DNA from: an uncultured Microbacterium sp.
GTDB lineage: Bacteria; Actinomycetota; Actinomycetes; Actinomycetales; Microbacteriaceae
DNA length: 64,000 nucleotides
Direction: 5' to 3'
Assembly (NCBI RefSeq): GCF_947489255.1
Contig: NZ_CANLCY010000003.1
Span: 62,001-126,000, forward strand
Below the pieces are notes generated by a model, which was given only the letters and a program-made list of their open reading frames with translations, was not told the origin of the DNA and made no database searches. Position numbers and translations under genes: made by a program. This document shows, in pieces, positions 41,823 to 49,348 of the stretch; positions within the stretch are counted from its first letter, which is position 1, and each line of letters begins with the position of its first letter.

Positions 41823-42356
41823 ATGAACACAGTCACGAGCACTGAATACGAGAGCCCCGTCGGGCCGATCCTGCTGACGTTCATCGACGACGCCCTGGTG
41901 CGCCTCGACGTCGCCCACGACGGCATCGACCTCGCCCGCGCGGAGATCTCGCAGCGCCTGGGCGTCGTGCCCGAGCCCGACCCATCCGTCGGCGCGGACC
42001 TCGTCGCGCAGCTCCACGCGTACTTCGCCGGCGAACGGCGCGCGTTGGACGTCGCTCTCGACTGGCGCCTCGTTCGCGGATTCACGCGCGCAGCGCTCGA
42101 GGCGACCTGTGCGATCCCCTACGGCGAGGTCGCCTCGTACGGGGAGGTGGCACTGATGGCCGACGCCCCGCGCGCCGCTCGGGCGGTGGGCACGGCGTGC
42201 GCCTCGAGCCCGTTCTCGATCGTCGTCCCCGTGCACCGGGTCGTGCGCGCCGACGGGTCCATCGGCGAGTACGGCGGCCACCCCGAGGTGAAGGAGCACC
42301 TGCTCGACCTCGAGAGCAGGGTGGTGCTCGGCGAGAGGCTCCGCGCCGCGGGGTGA
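41823..42356 (+). CDS. Ogt/MGMT-like protein lacking the alkyl-acceptor Cys (ATL-like)
   Basis: 177 aa with both domains of O6-alkylguanine-DNA alkyltransferases: an N-terminal RNase H-like part and a C-terminal part with IPYGEVASYGEVALMA and RAARAVGTACASSPF. The active-site PCHRV is IVVPVHRVVRADG here, the Cys codon being GTG (Val). Alkyltransferase-like (ATL) proteins replace this Cys by Trp or Ala, bind O6-alkylguanine without transfer and recruit nucleotide-excision repair. By analogy this protein may do likewise; Val at this site is unusual. Divergent from the helicase-like gene. Confidence 0.85.
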   Translation: MNTVTSTEYESPVGPILLTFIDDALVRLDVAHDGIDLARAEISQRLGVVPEPDPSVGADLVAQLHAYFAGERRALDVALDWRLVRGFTRAALEATCAIPYGEVASYGEVALMADAPRAARAVGTACASSPFSIVVPVHRVVRADGSIGEYGGHPEVKEHLLDLESRVVLGERLRAAG

Positions 42357-42422
42357 AGCCGGACGCCTCGGGGCGATCATCGGCGAGCGCGCGGAGGGTG
42401 GCACGAGGGCTCGGCACGACGA

Positions 42423-42452
42423 CGCCCGGCCCCGCCGGAGCGGGACCGGGCG
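42423..42452. terminator. Terminator between convergent ogt-like and acetate-permease genes
   Basis: CGCCCGGCCCCGC pairs with GCGGGACCGGGCG (one mismatch) around CGGA. It is GC-rich without a long U-run, and is placed between two convergent stop codons. Confidence 0.6.
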
Positions 42453-42460
42453 CGGTCGCG

Positions 42461-44077
42461 TCAGTGGTTCGACGCCTTCTCGGCGCCGTAACCGGTGAGG
42501 GATCGCACGTCCATCTCGGCCGCCTTGCGGCGGTCCTCGGCCGTGCGCGAGGTGACCGAGCCCAGCCAGCCCAGGAAGAACCCGAGCGGGATCGACACGA
42601 TGCCGGGGTTGTTCAGCGGCCAGACGGCCACCCCGGTGTCGGCGAACACGCTGGTGGGCGTGCCCCAGAACACCGGCGAGAGGAAGATGAGCACGAGCGC
42701 CGAGCCGAGGCCGCCGTACATGCTCCACACCGCGCCGCGGGTGGTGAACTTGCGCCAGAACAGCGAGAACAGGATCGTCGGCAGGTTGGCCGAGGCCGCG
42801 ACCGCGAAGGCGAGGGCGACGAGGAAGGCCACGTTCTGTCCCTGGACGCCGATGCCGCCGAGGATCGCGAGGACGCCGATGACGATCACGGTCCGCCGGG
42901 CGACCTTGACCTCGCCGTCGGGCGGGACGTCGCCCTTCTTCACGACGTTCGCGTAGATGTCATGCGCGAACGAGGCCGCCGCGGTGATCGTGAGTCCCGC
43001 CACGACCGCGAGGATCGTCGCGAACGCCACCGCCGAGATGAAGCCGAGCAGCAGAGGACCGCCGAGGGCGAACGCGAGGAGGGGCGCTGCGGCGTTGACC
43101 CCACCCGGAGCCGCGAGGATCGTGTCCGCCCCGACGAGGGCGCCGGCACCGTATCCGAGCACGAGCGTGAGGATGTAGAACAGCCCGATCAACCAGATGG
43201 CCCAGACCACCGAGCGTCGCGCCTCCTTCGCCGTGGGCACCGTGTAGAAGCGCATCAGCACGTGCGGTAGACCCGCGGTGCCCAGCACGAGGGCGAGGGC
43301 GAGCGAGATGAAGTCCCACGGGTTCTTGCCGTACTGCAGCCCCGGCGCGAGGACCGCATCGCCCTTGGGCGAGGCCGCCACCGCGCTCTCGAGGAGCGTG
43401 TTCAGGCTGAAGCCGTTGATCGCGAGCACCCAGACCGTCATCACCACCGCGCCGCCGATGAGCAGGAAGGCCTTCACGATCTGCACCCAGGTCGTGCCCT
43501 TCATTCCGCCGATCAGCACGTAGACGATCATCAGGATGCCGACCACCGCGACCACGATCGACTGACCGACGCGCTCGGTGATGCCCAACAGCAGCGAGAC
43601 CAGTCCCCCGGCACCCGCCATCTGCGCGAGCAGGTAGAAGAAGCACACGGCGAGGGTCGTGATGGCGGCGGCCATGCGGACCGGACGCTCCTTCAGGCGG
43701 AACGACAGCACGTCGGCCATCGTGAACTTGCCGGTGTTGCGCATCAGCTCGGCGACCAGCAGCAGAGCCACGAGCCACGCCACCAGGAAGCCGATCGAAT
43801 ACAGGAACCCGTCGTAGCCGTTGATCGCAATGGCACCGACGATGCCGAGGAACGACGCCGCCGAGAGGTAGTCGCCGGCGATCGCGAACCCGTTCTGCGG
43901 CCCGGTGAACGACCGACCGGCGGCGTAGTAGTCGGCGGCCGTCTTGCTGTTGCGACTGGCCCGGATGACGATGAACAACGTCACGGCGACGAACGCGCCG
44001 AAGATCGAGATATTCAGCACCGGGTTGTTCTCGACCGTCTGGACGGCCGCGTCGAGGGTGGCGAGCAGGCCGTTCAT
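42461..44077 (-). CDS. actP: Cation/acetate symporter (ActP-like)
   Basis: 538 aa, a sodium:solute symporter family member with about 13 helices. Family marks are ADYYAAGRSFTGPQNGFAIAGDYLSAASFLGI near residue 48, IVYVLIGGMKGTTWVQIVKA near residue 205 and LGTAGLPHVLMRFYTVPTAK near residue 295. ActP imports acetate and other short monocarboxylates. It is preceded by a DUF485 gene whose stop overlaps its ATG (ATGA), the standard pairing. A divergent LuxR-type regulator and an inverted repeat lie upstream, so control by carbon source is likely. Confidence 0.93.
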   Translation of the reverse strand: MNGLLATLDAAVQTVENNPVLNISIFGAFVAVTLFIVIRASRNSKTAADYYAAGRSFTGPQNGFAIAGDYLSAASFLGIVGAIAINGYDGFLYSIGFLVAWLVALLLVAELMRNTGKFTMADVLSFRLKERPVRMAAAITTLAVCFFYLLAQMAGAGGLVSLLLGITERVGQSIVVAVVGILMIVYVLIGGMKGTTWVQIVKAFLLIGGAVVMTVWVLAINGFSLNTLLESAVAASPKGDAVLAPGLQYGKNPWDFISLALALVLGTAGLPHVLMRFYTVPTAKEARRSVVWAIWLIGLFYILTLVLGYGAGALVGADTILAAPGGVNAAAPLLAFALGGPLLLGFISAVAFATILAVVAGLTITAAASFAHDIYANVVKKGDVPPDGEVKVARRTVIVIGVLAILGGIGVQGQNVAFLVALAFAVAASANLPTILFSLFWRKFTTRGAVWSMYGGLGSALVLIFLSPVFWGTPTSVFADTGVAVWPLNNPGIVSIPLGFFLGWLGSVTSRTAEDRRKAAEMDVRSLTGYGAEKASNH

Positions 44078-44427
44078 GCGCGACCCCCGTCAGCCTGCTC
44101 GAGCTCGTGGCGCAGCTGCTCGGCTCCGGGGTCGAGTCGCCGGTTGGCGTAGGCGACGTAGCCCATGGTGATCGCGAACGTGGTGACGAACTGGCCGAGT
44201 CCGAGCAGCAGCCCGACGGTGATCGCTCCCGATACCGGCTGAGCCATGAAATCCGGGGCGAACGACGACAACAGCACGTAAGCGAAGTACCAGACGAGGA
44301 ACGCCACCGCGAGCGGGAAGACGAAGCTGCGCTGGCGCCGCTTCAGCTCCTGGAACGGGGCGGACTCCTCGACCGCGATGTAGTCGACGCCGCCCGTGTG
44401 GGCGCCGTCGATGCGACGGTCCGTCAT
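44074..44427 (-). CDS. DUF485 membrane protein, partner of the acetate permease
   Basis: 117 aa. The cytoplasmic N-terminus ends in FQELKRRQRSFVFPLAVAFL, the DUF485 hallmark. Two membrane helices follow: FPLAVAFLVWYFAYVLLSSF and ITVGLLLGLGQFVTTFAITMGYVAYA. It has no known catalytic role and is almost always found beside ActP-type symporters. ATG 44427 was selected from a longer frame because it begins the family-sized product. The C-terminal residues (PGAEQLRHELEQADGG) are a short charged tail. Cotranscribed with actP. Confidence 0.9.
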   Translation of the reverse strand: MTDRRIDGAHTGGVDYIAVEESAPFQELKRRQRSFVFPLAVAFLVWYFAYVLLSSFAPDFMAQPVSGAITVGLLLGLGQFVTTFAITMGYVAYANRRLDPGAEQLRHELEQADGGRA

Positions 44428-44449
44428 GTGGCCTCCTTGCCTCATGAGT

Positions 44450-44469
44450 ACGGTGCAACACTGCACCGT
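44450..44469. promoter_or_regulatory. Inverted repeat upstream of the acetate-uptake operon (candidate operator)
   Basis: ACGGTGCA and TGCACCGT form a perfect 8-bp inverted repeat with a 4-bp spacer. It lies 22 bp before the DUF485 start and about 100 bp before the divergent LuxR-type gene. The symmetry suits a dimeric HTH regulator; the adjacent LuxR-type protein is the obvious candidate. Confidence 0.5.
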
Positions 44470-44568
44470 TCGGGGGGAAAAGTCCGGGTCGGCTGGCGCT
44501 TCCCCGGTGGTAGGGTCGACGCTACGAAACGCGGCGACGAAGCCGTCACCCCCGGAAGTAGGTAGTGC

Positions 44569-45420
44569 GTGGTTGCACCGTCCACACTTCGAGACGACAC
44601 GAGACTGGTGTCGCACGCCGTGAGCGAGCTCGCTCGGCGCACGCACTTCCCCGTGGCCTTCGGCGGGCTCGAACACGACGGAGCGGTGCACGTGTCGACG
44701 ATCGTCGGCGCGCGCACGCGGAGCATCGAGGGCCTCGTCGTCCACGCGAGCCGCGGCCTCGGCGGCCGGGCGCTCGTCGAGCGGCGTCCCCGCATGACCC
44801 TCGACTACCGCACGTCGCGCTCGATCACGCACGACTACGACCGCGCGATCCTCGGCGAAGGCATCGCCACGCTCTTCGCCGTGCCCGTCCTCGTCGGCGG
44901 CGCGGCCCGCGGCATCCTGTACTGCGGCTCATGGGCGCAGGCGCAGGTCGGCGAGGTCGAGGCGCGTCCGGCGTTCGATGTGGCCGGCGAGCTCGGCACG
45001 GAGCTGCGCGTGCGCGCCGAGGTGGAGCGCCGGATGGCGGCCGCGCCCGCACCGGAGGGCGGGCTCAGTGCGGGCGCTCGTGAGGAGATCCGCGAGAGCT
45101 ACGCGCAGTTGCGCAGCCTCGCCGCCACCATCGGCGACGACGCGGTGCGCCGCCGCCTCGAAGACATCGAGACGCGTCTGGCGGCGCTGACGGGAGACGC
45201 TCCGACCGCGGGCGTCGACACCGACGTGCACCTGTCGCGCCGCGAGATCGACGTCCTCGCGTGCGCGGCCGTGGGCTCCACGAACGGCGAGATCGCGGCA
45301 TCCCTGGGTCTGCGAGAGACCACGGTGAAGTCGTACCTGGCCTCGGCCATGTCGAAGCTCGACGCCTCGACGCGGCACGCCGCGGTGACGCGCGCGCGTC
45401 GCGCCGGCCTGCTCCCCTGA
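44569..45420 (+). CDS. GAF-LuxR-type transcriptional regulator
   Basis: 283 aa. The N-terminal two-thirds is a GAF-like sensor domain (VAFGGLEHDGAVHVSTIVGA, ATLFAVPVLVGGAARGILYC). The C-terminal LuxR/GerE helix-turn-helix is LSRREIDVLACAAVGSTNGE followed by IAASLGLRETTVKSYLASAMSKL (about residues 222-265). It starts at GTG 44569, divergent from the DUF485-actP operon, with an inverted repeat between. It resembles the RamA-like LuxR regulators that control acetate metabolism in actinobacteria (analogy). The ligand is unknown. Confidence 0.9.
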   Translation: MVAPSTLRDDTRLVSHAVSELARRTHFPVAFGGLEHDGAVHVSTIVGARTRSIEGLVVHASRGLGGRALVERRPRMTLDYRTSRSITHDYDRAILGEGIATLFAVPVLVGGAARGILYCGSWAQAQVGEVEARPAFDVAGELGTELRVRAEVERRMAAAPAPEGGLSAGAREEIRESYAQLRSLAATIGDDAVRRRLEDIETRLAALTGDAPTAGVDTDVHLSRREIDVLACAAVGSTNGEIAASLGLRETTVKSYLASAMSKLDASTRHAAVTRARRAGLLP

Positions 45421-45533
45421 CGCCTGGACGGCCGGTGGGAAACCCCTGGAAATGGTCGCGAGGAGTTGAGAGCCGAAGCGATTCTCGGCATCGTGGCTGA
45501 CTCCTGTCGTCGATCAGAGAAGGAGAGTCACCC

Positions 45534-45818
45534 ATGCTGACGCTCACCGAAGAGGCCACGACCGCCGTCAAGACCATCACCGCGCAGTTCCCCGACGCCC
45601 CGCAGGGCGGGGTGCGCATCGCCGGAGCGGGCTCGCCCGAGTCGCAGTTCGCGCTGTCGGTCGTCGACGCGCCCGAGCCCGCCGACACCGTCGTCGAGAA
45701 CTCCGGAGCGCGGGTCTTCCTCGACACCGACGCCGCAACGGTGCTCGATGACCGCGTGCTCGACGCGCAGATCGATCCCCAGGGATCGGTGCAGTTCGCG
45801 GTGACCACCGCCGCGTGA
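45534..45818 (+). CDS. HesB/IscA-like protein without cysteines
   Basis: 94 aa. It follows the HesB/IscA fold pattern (MLTLTEEATTAVKTITAQF, QGGVRIAGAGSPESQFALSV, ARVFLDTDAATVLDDRVLDA). However, the conserved Cys and C-terminal CxC that bind iron or Fe-S clusters are absent, and there is no Cys at all. A role in cluster delivery is therefore unlikely; such Cys-less forms are common in actinobacteria and their function is unknown. AAGGAGAG precedes ATG 45534. It is monocistronic and ends in a stem-loop. Confidence 0.85.
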   Translation: MLTLTEEATTAVKTITAQFPDAPQGGVRIAGAGSPESQFALSVVDAPEPADTVVENSGARVFLDTDAATVLDDRVLDAQIDPQGSVQFAVTTAA

Positions 45819-45834
45819 CACGCTGACGCGTTTC

Positions 45835-45868
45835 GACGATGCCTCGACCTTCGGGTCGGGGCATCGTC
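45835..45868. terminator. Stem-loop between convergent genes
   Basis: GACGATGCC plus CGACC pairs with GGTCG plus GGCATCGTC across one mismatch, with loop TTCG. It begins 16 bp after the HesB-like stop and could also serve the opposing gene. Confidence 0.7.
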
Positions 45869-45937
45869 ATGTGCGGCGGGATCACGGGCGACGGGGGCGT
45901 CGCGACCGCCGTGCGACGCCGCAAGGGCGGGACGGGG

Positions 45938-46795
45938 TCAGCCCTCGAAGACCACGACCTCGTCGAGTTCCTCGTCGTAGACGAACTGCAGAGCGGTGTC
46001 GGCGGGCAGGTCCGTGGGGCCACGCTCGGGCGTGTCCTCGGCGAGGAGGATCGTGAAGGTCGCGGGGAAGAGTCCCGCCCCGCATGACGGCAGGAGGAAC
46101 TGACCGTCGTACGAGAAGCCGTCGTCACTGTCATCGAGAAGGTCGGGCTGGTACACGGTCATGCAGCGCGCCGCCTCCTCGCCGGCTCGGAACGAGGGGT
46201 ACGAGACCACCCGGAAGCCCTCGAACGCGGTGTAGGCCTTCACGTTGCCCGTGATGCCGCGGTACAGCGAGCTCGGGATCTCGAACGCCAGGTCGGGCGT
46301 CAGCCGGGCGACCTGGGTCGCGCCCACCTGCAGGGGATCCGTCTGCACGCGCTGAACGAGCACGAGCGCCGTGACCAGGGTGGCCGCGATCGCCCCCGCC
46401 CCCGCCAGCAGGAGCACCGTGGAGCGCCGGAGGCGTGGCATCCGCACGCGTGCCGGGCGGGAGACGCCGGGCCCGTCCGCGGAGGCGTCGTCGGCGTCCG
46501 GGCTCGACGGATCCCCGCTCGACGCCGTGGGGTCGCCGCCGGGAGCGCCGTCGCGGGGGCGGCCGTCGAGCCCCGTGACGGGCGCGGTGTCCGCACCGGA
46601 GCCGCGCGCTGCCGGGTTCGGGGCGGCATCCGCGCGCGATCCGCCGGCGCGCGACGCGAGGTCGCGGGCAGCGGCACGCTCCTCCAGCTCGATCAGACGC
46701 TCCAGCGCCGCGGGGTCGGCCGAGATGTCGGCGCCGGGGGCGAAGGCCCGGCGCCGGAGGGTCGCGAGTTCGTCGTCATCGTCGATGCGCGGCAT
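45938..46795 (-). CDS. Single-pass membrane protein of unknown function
   Basis: 285 aa. The cytoplasmic N-terminal half is charged and low-complexity (begins MPRIDDDDELATLRRRAFAP; Ala, Gly, Asp and Pro repeats at about 45-115). A basic RVRMPRLRR precedes one membrane helix (STVLLLAGAGAIAATLVTALVLV, about 124-146). The extracytoplasmic part of about 135 residues contains two Cys that could form a disulphide (ARCMTVYQPD, LPSCGAGLF). No known domain was recognised. ATG 46795 was chosen because upstream codons lack family-like character. Confidence 0.75.
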   Translation of the reverse strand: MPRIDDDDELATLRRRAFAPGADISADPAALERLIELEERAAARDLASRAGGSRADAAPNPAARGSGADTAPVTGLDGRPRDGAPGGDPTASSGDPSSPDADDASADGPGVSRPARVRMPRLRRSTVLLLAGAGAIAATLVTALVLVQRVQTDPLQVGATQVARLTPDLAFEIPSSLYRGITGNVKAYTAFEGFRVVSYPSFRAGEEAARCMTVYQPDLLDDSDDGFSYDGQFLLPSCGAGLFPATFTILLAEDTPERGPTDLPADTALQFVYDEELDEVVVFEG

Positions 46796-46919
46796 CTCCC
46801 GATTCAAGCAGGGCGGTGCCGCGCGCGGTGGGGCGACGCTCCGCCCCTGCGCACCCACCATGCCCCGGCGACTGCGTGCGATGTCCCGTCGACGCGGGAA
46901 GCGGCAAGCCGCGCCCGCC

Positions 46920-47690
46920 TCAGCGCCCCGTGAATTCCGGTCGACGCTTGGACGAGAACGCCGCGAACCCCTCGCGGTAATCGTCGGTGGCGGCGAGCGC
47001 CGCCTGAGCGCGGTTCTCCAGGGCCATGGCATCCCACAGCCCCAGGCGCTGGTCGCGGATCGCCGAGACGATGCGCTTGCTCGCGCGGAACGCCGCCGTG
47101 GGACCTGCCGCCGCCGTACGGGCGGCGAGCGCCGTGGCATCCGTCACCTCATCGGCCGCGAAGACGCGGGAGAAGAGGCCCGCGCGCACCGCCTCCTCGC
47201 CCGACAGCATGCGGCCGGTGTAGATGAGGTCGAGGGTCGCGTGGATGCCGAGGCGCTCGGCGAAGAGCGCATGACCGCCGGAGTCGAGCGTCGCGCCGAG
47301 GGCGGCGAACGGCGAGCCGATCTTCGCGGTGTCGGCGACGTACACGACGTCGGTCGCGATGAGCAGGCCGAGCCCGACGCCCAGGCACGCGCCGTGGGCG
47401 ACCGCGAACGTCGGGGCCGGGAAGGCCGCCATCCGGCGGAGCAGGGGCGTCAATGTGTCGTCGAGGTAGCCGCCGACGTCGTCGGTCGCGGGATCGACGC
47501 CCGCGATGTCGCGGCCGGCGCAGAACGACGGTCCTTCTCCGCGCAGCAGCACAGCTCGGGCTCCGTCGGACTCCGCCCGTTCGTAGGCGGAACCGAGCTC
47601 GCGCAGGTCGTCGAGACCGAGGGCGTTGCGGCGGGTCGGAGCGTTCAGGACGATCTCGGCGACGCCCTCGTCGAGGCGGTAGTCGATCAC
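46920..47690 (-). CDS. Enoyl-CoA hydratase/isomerase of phenylacetate catabolism (PaaG-like)
   Basis: 256 aa, a crotonase-fold enzyme. Markers are LNAPTRRNALGLDDL near residue 15, GEGPSFCAGRDIAGVD (oxyanion-hole loop), and HGACLGVGLGLLIATDVVYV with the second oxyanion Gly. It is the last gene of the paaA-B-C-D-E operon, 9 bp after paaE. By position it is either the ring-epoxide isomerase (PaaG) or the later hydratase (PaaF); PaaG is favoured because a second hydratase lies in the other operon. Sequence alone does not settle which. Confidence 0.85.
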   Translation of the reverse strand: MIDYRLDEGVAEIVLNAPTRRNALGLDDLRELGSAYERAESDGARAVLLRGEGPSFCAGRDIAGVDPATDDVGGYLDDTLTPLLRRMAAFPAPTFAVAHGACLGVGLGLLIATDVVYVADTAKIGSPFAALGATLDSGGHALFAERLGIHATLDLIYTGRMLSGEEAVRAGLFSRVFAADEVTDATALAARTAAAGPTAAFRASKRIVSAIRDQRLGLWDAMALENRAQAALAATDDYREGFAAFSSKRRPEFTGR

Positions 47691-47699
47691 GGCATCCCC

Positions 47700-48863
47700 T
47701 CAGCCGTCGTAATCGACGCGCACGGCGTCGGAGGTGGGGTGCGACTGGCAGGTGAGGACGTAGCCGCGCTCGATCTCGTCGGGTTCGAGGGCGTAGTTCT
47801 CGGTCATCGAGACCGCCCCCTCGACCACGCGTGCGCGGCAGGTTCCGCAGACACCCCCCGCGCACGCGAAGGGCACGTCGGGCCGCACACGCAGGGCGGC
47901 GGCCAGGATCGTCTCGTTCGCGTCCACCGGGCTGTCGACCGACGCCGACTGGCCGTCGAGGGTGAAGTCGATGCGGCGTACCGGCTCGTCGGCGCGCACG
48001 CGCACGGGTCGCGCTCCCCCGGTCTGCGCGGGGGCGTCGCCGTCGCCCGCGGTGAACAGCTCGAAACGCACGCGCTCGCGCGGAACCCCGGCCTCGGCCA
48101 GCGCCTCGCGGCACAGCTCGACGAGGGCGAACGGGCCGCACAGGAACCACTCGTCGACGGATGCCGGGTCGATCAGGCGCGACAGGATGAGGCGCAGGCG
48201 TTCGTCGTCGATGCGTCCCGAGAACACCGGCGCCGCGCGCTGCTCCCGCGAGAGCACGTGATGCAGCGTGAGGCGCGCGGGGTAGCGGTCCTTCAGGTCG
48301 GCGAGCTCGTCGACGAACATCACGTCGGTCGATGACCGGTTGGCGTAGACGATCGTCATGCGGCTGTGGGCGGAGCGTTCGAGCACGTCGGTCGCGAGCG
48401 CCATGATCGGGGTGATGCCCGATCCGGCGGCGATCGCGACGACGTGTCCGGTCGACGTCGAGGCCTTCGAGACGAACGTGCCCTGCGGGCTCATCACGTC
48501 GATCTCATCCCCCGGGCGCAGGCCCTCGTGCGCCCAGGTCGAGAAGCGCCCGTCCGGATCGCGCTTGATGCCCACGCTGATGGTCCCGCGCGCCGGCGGG
48601 CGGCACAGCGAGTACGAACGGCGCAGGTCGTCGCCGTCGACGCGGGCGCGCAGGGCGACGTACTGGCCCGCCGCGTAGTCGAAGGCGTCGGCGAGCTCGT
48701 CGGGCACGGTGAAGGTCACCTCGATCGCCGTCGGGGTGAGGGGGCGCACGTCGGCGACCCGCAACGTGTGGAACCGGGCGCGGGCACGACCGCCCGTCTC
48801 GCGCACGGGCCCCGGGGTCGAGGCTCCCGCGGGGCTCGAGGGGGTGGCATCCGTCATCGTCAT
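47700..48863 (-). CDS. paaE: Phenylacetyl-CoA epoxidase reductase subunit
   Basis: 387 aa. Three modules: an FAD-binding domain (about 30-130; RRSYSLCRPP), an NAD(P)-binding domain (HVVAIAAGSGITPIMALATD near 145, EWFLCGPFALVELC near 245), and a C-terminal plant-type 2Fe-2S ferredoxin with CAGGVCGTCRARVVEG and LTCQSHP. It passes electrons from NADPH to the PaaA diiron centre. The ATG overlaps the paaD stop (ATGA). About 30 extra N-terminal residues, rich in Ala, Pro and Gly, precede the domain. Confidence 0.95.
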   Translation of the reverse strand: MTMTDATPSSPAGASTPGPVRETGGRARARFHTLRVADVRPLTPTAIEVTFTVPDELADAFDYAAGQYVALRARVDGDDLRRSYSLCRPPARGTISVGIKRDPDGRFSTWAHEGLRPGDEIDVMSPQGTFVSKASTSTGHVVAIAAGSGITPIMALATDVLERSAHSRMTIVYANRSSTDVMFVDELADLKDRYPARLTLHHVLSREQRAAPVFSGRIDDERLRLILSRLIDPASVDEWFLCGPFALVELCREALAEAGVPRERVRFELFTAGDGDAPAQTGGARPVRVRADEPVRRIDFTLDGQSASVDSPVDANETILAAALRVRPDVPFACAGGVCGTCRARVVEGAVSMTENYALEPDEIERGYVLTCQSHPTSDAVRVDYDG

Positions 48864-49348
48864 CAGAGGGCCTTGAAGTGGTCGAAGGGTTCGAGGCACG
48901 CGCGGCACTCCCAGTGCGACTTGCACGAGGTGGAGCCGAAACGCGAGACCTCGCGGGTGTCGAGCGAGCCGCACCGGGGGCACGCGACGCTGAGCTTCAC
49001 GCGGATGGGACCCGCGGGCGCCCGGCCGGTGGGCGGTGCGATGCCGTACTCGGTGAGCTTGCGCTTGCCCGCCTCGCTCATCCAGTCGGTCGTCCAGGCC
49101 GGGGTGAGCGTCGTCTTCACGACCGCGTCGCCGAAACCGGCGGAGGTCAGGGCGAGCACGATGTCGTCGCGGATGGCGTCGACGGCGGGGCATCCCGAAT
49201 ACGTGGGGGTGATCGTGACGGTCACGGTCTCGCCGTCGAAGCGCACGTCGCGGAGCACCCCGAGATCGTCGATCGTGAGCACGGGCACCTCGGGGTCGAC
49301 GACGGCCGCCACGACCTCGCGGGCGCGCTCGAGCGTCGCGGTCACCAT
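48863..49348 (-). CDS. paaD: Phenylacetyl-CoA epoxidase assembly protein
   Basis: 161 aa. The N-terminal MIP18/DUF59-like domain is DPEVPVLTIDDLGVLRDVRF and TITPTYSGCPAVDAIRDDI with a conserved Cys. The C-terminal zinc ribbon is ACPRCGSLDT and SCKSHWECRACLEPFDHF. PaaD matures the Fe-S cluster of the epoxidase system. ATG 49348 overlaps paaC by 7 bp; GTG 49345, two codons in, is an equally possible start with a 4-bp overlap. Fourth gene of the operon. Confidence 0.93.
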   Translation of the reverse strand: MVTATLERAREVVAAVVDPEVPVLTIDDLGVLRDVRFDGETVTVTITPTYSGCPAVDAIRDDIVLALTSAGFGDAVVKTTLTPAWTTDWMSEAGKRKLTEYGIAPPTGRAPAGPIRVKLSVACPRCGSLDTREVSRFGSTSCKSHWECRACLEPFDHFKAL

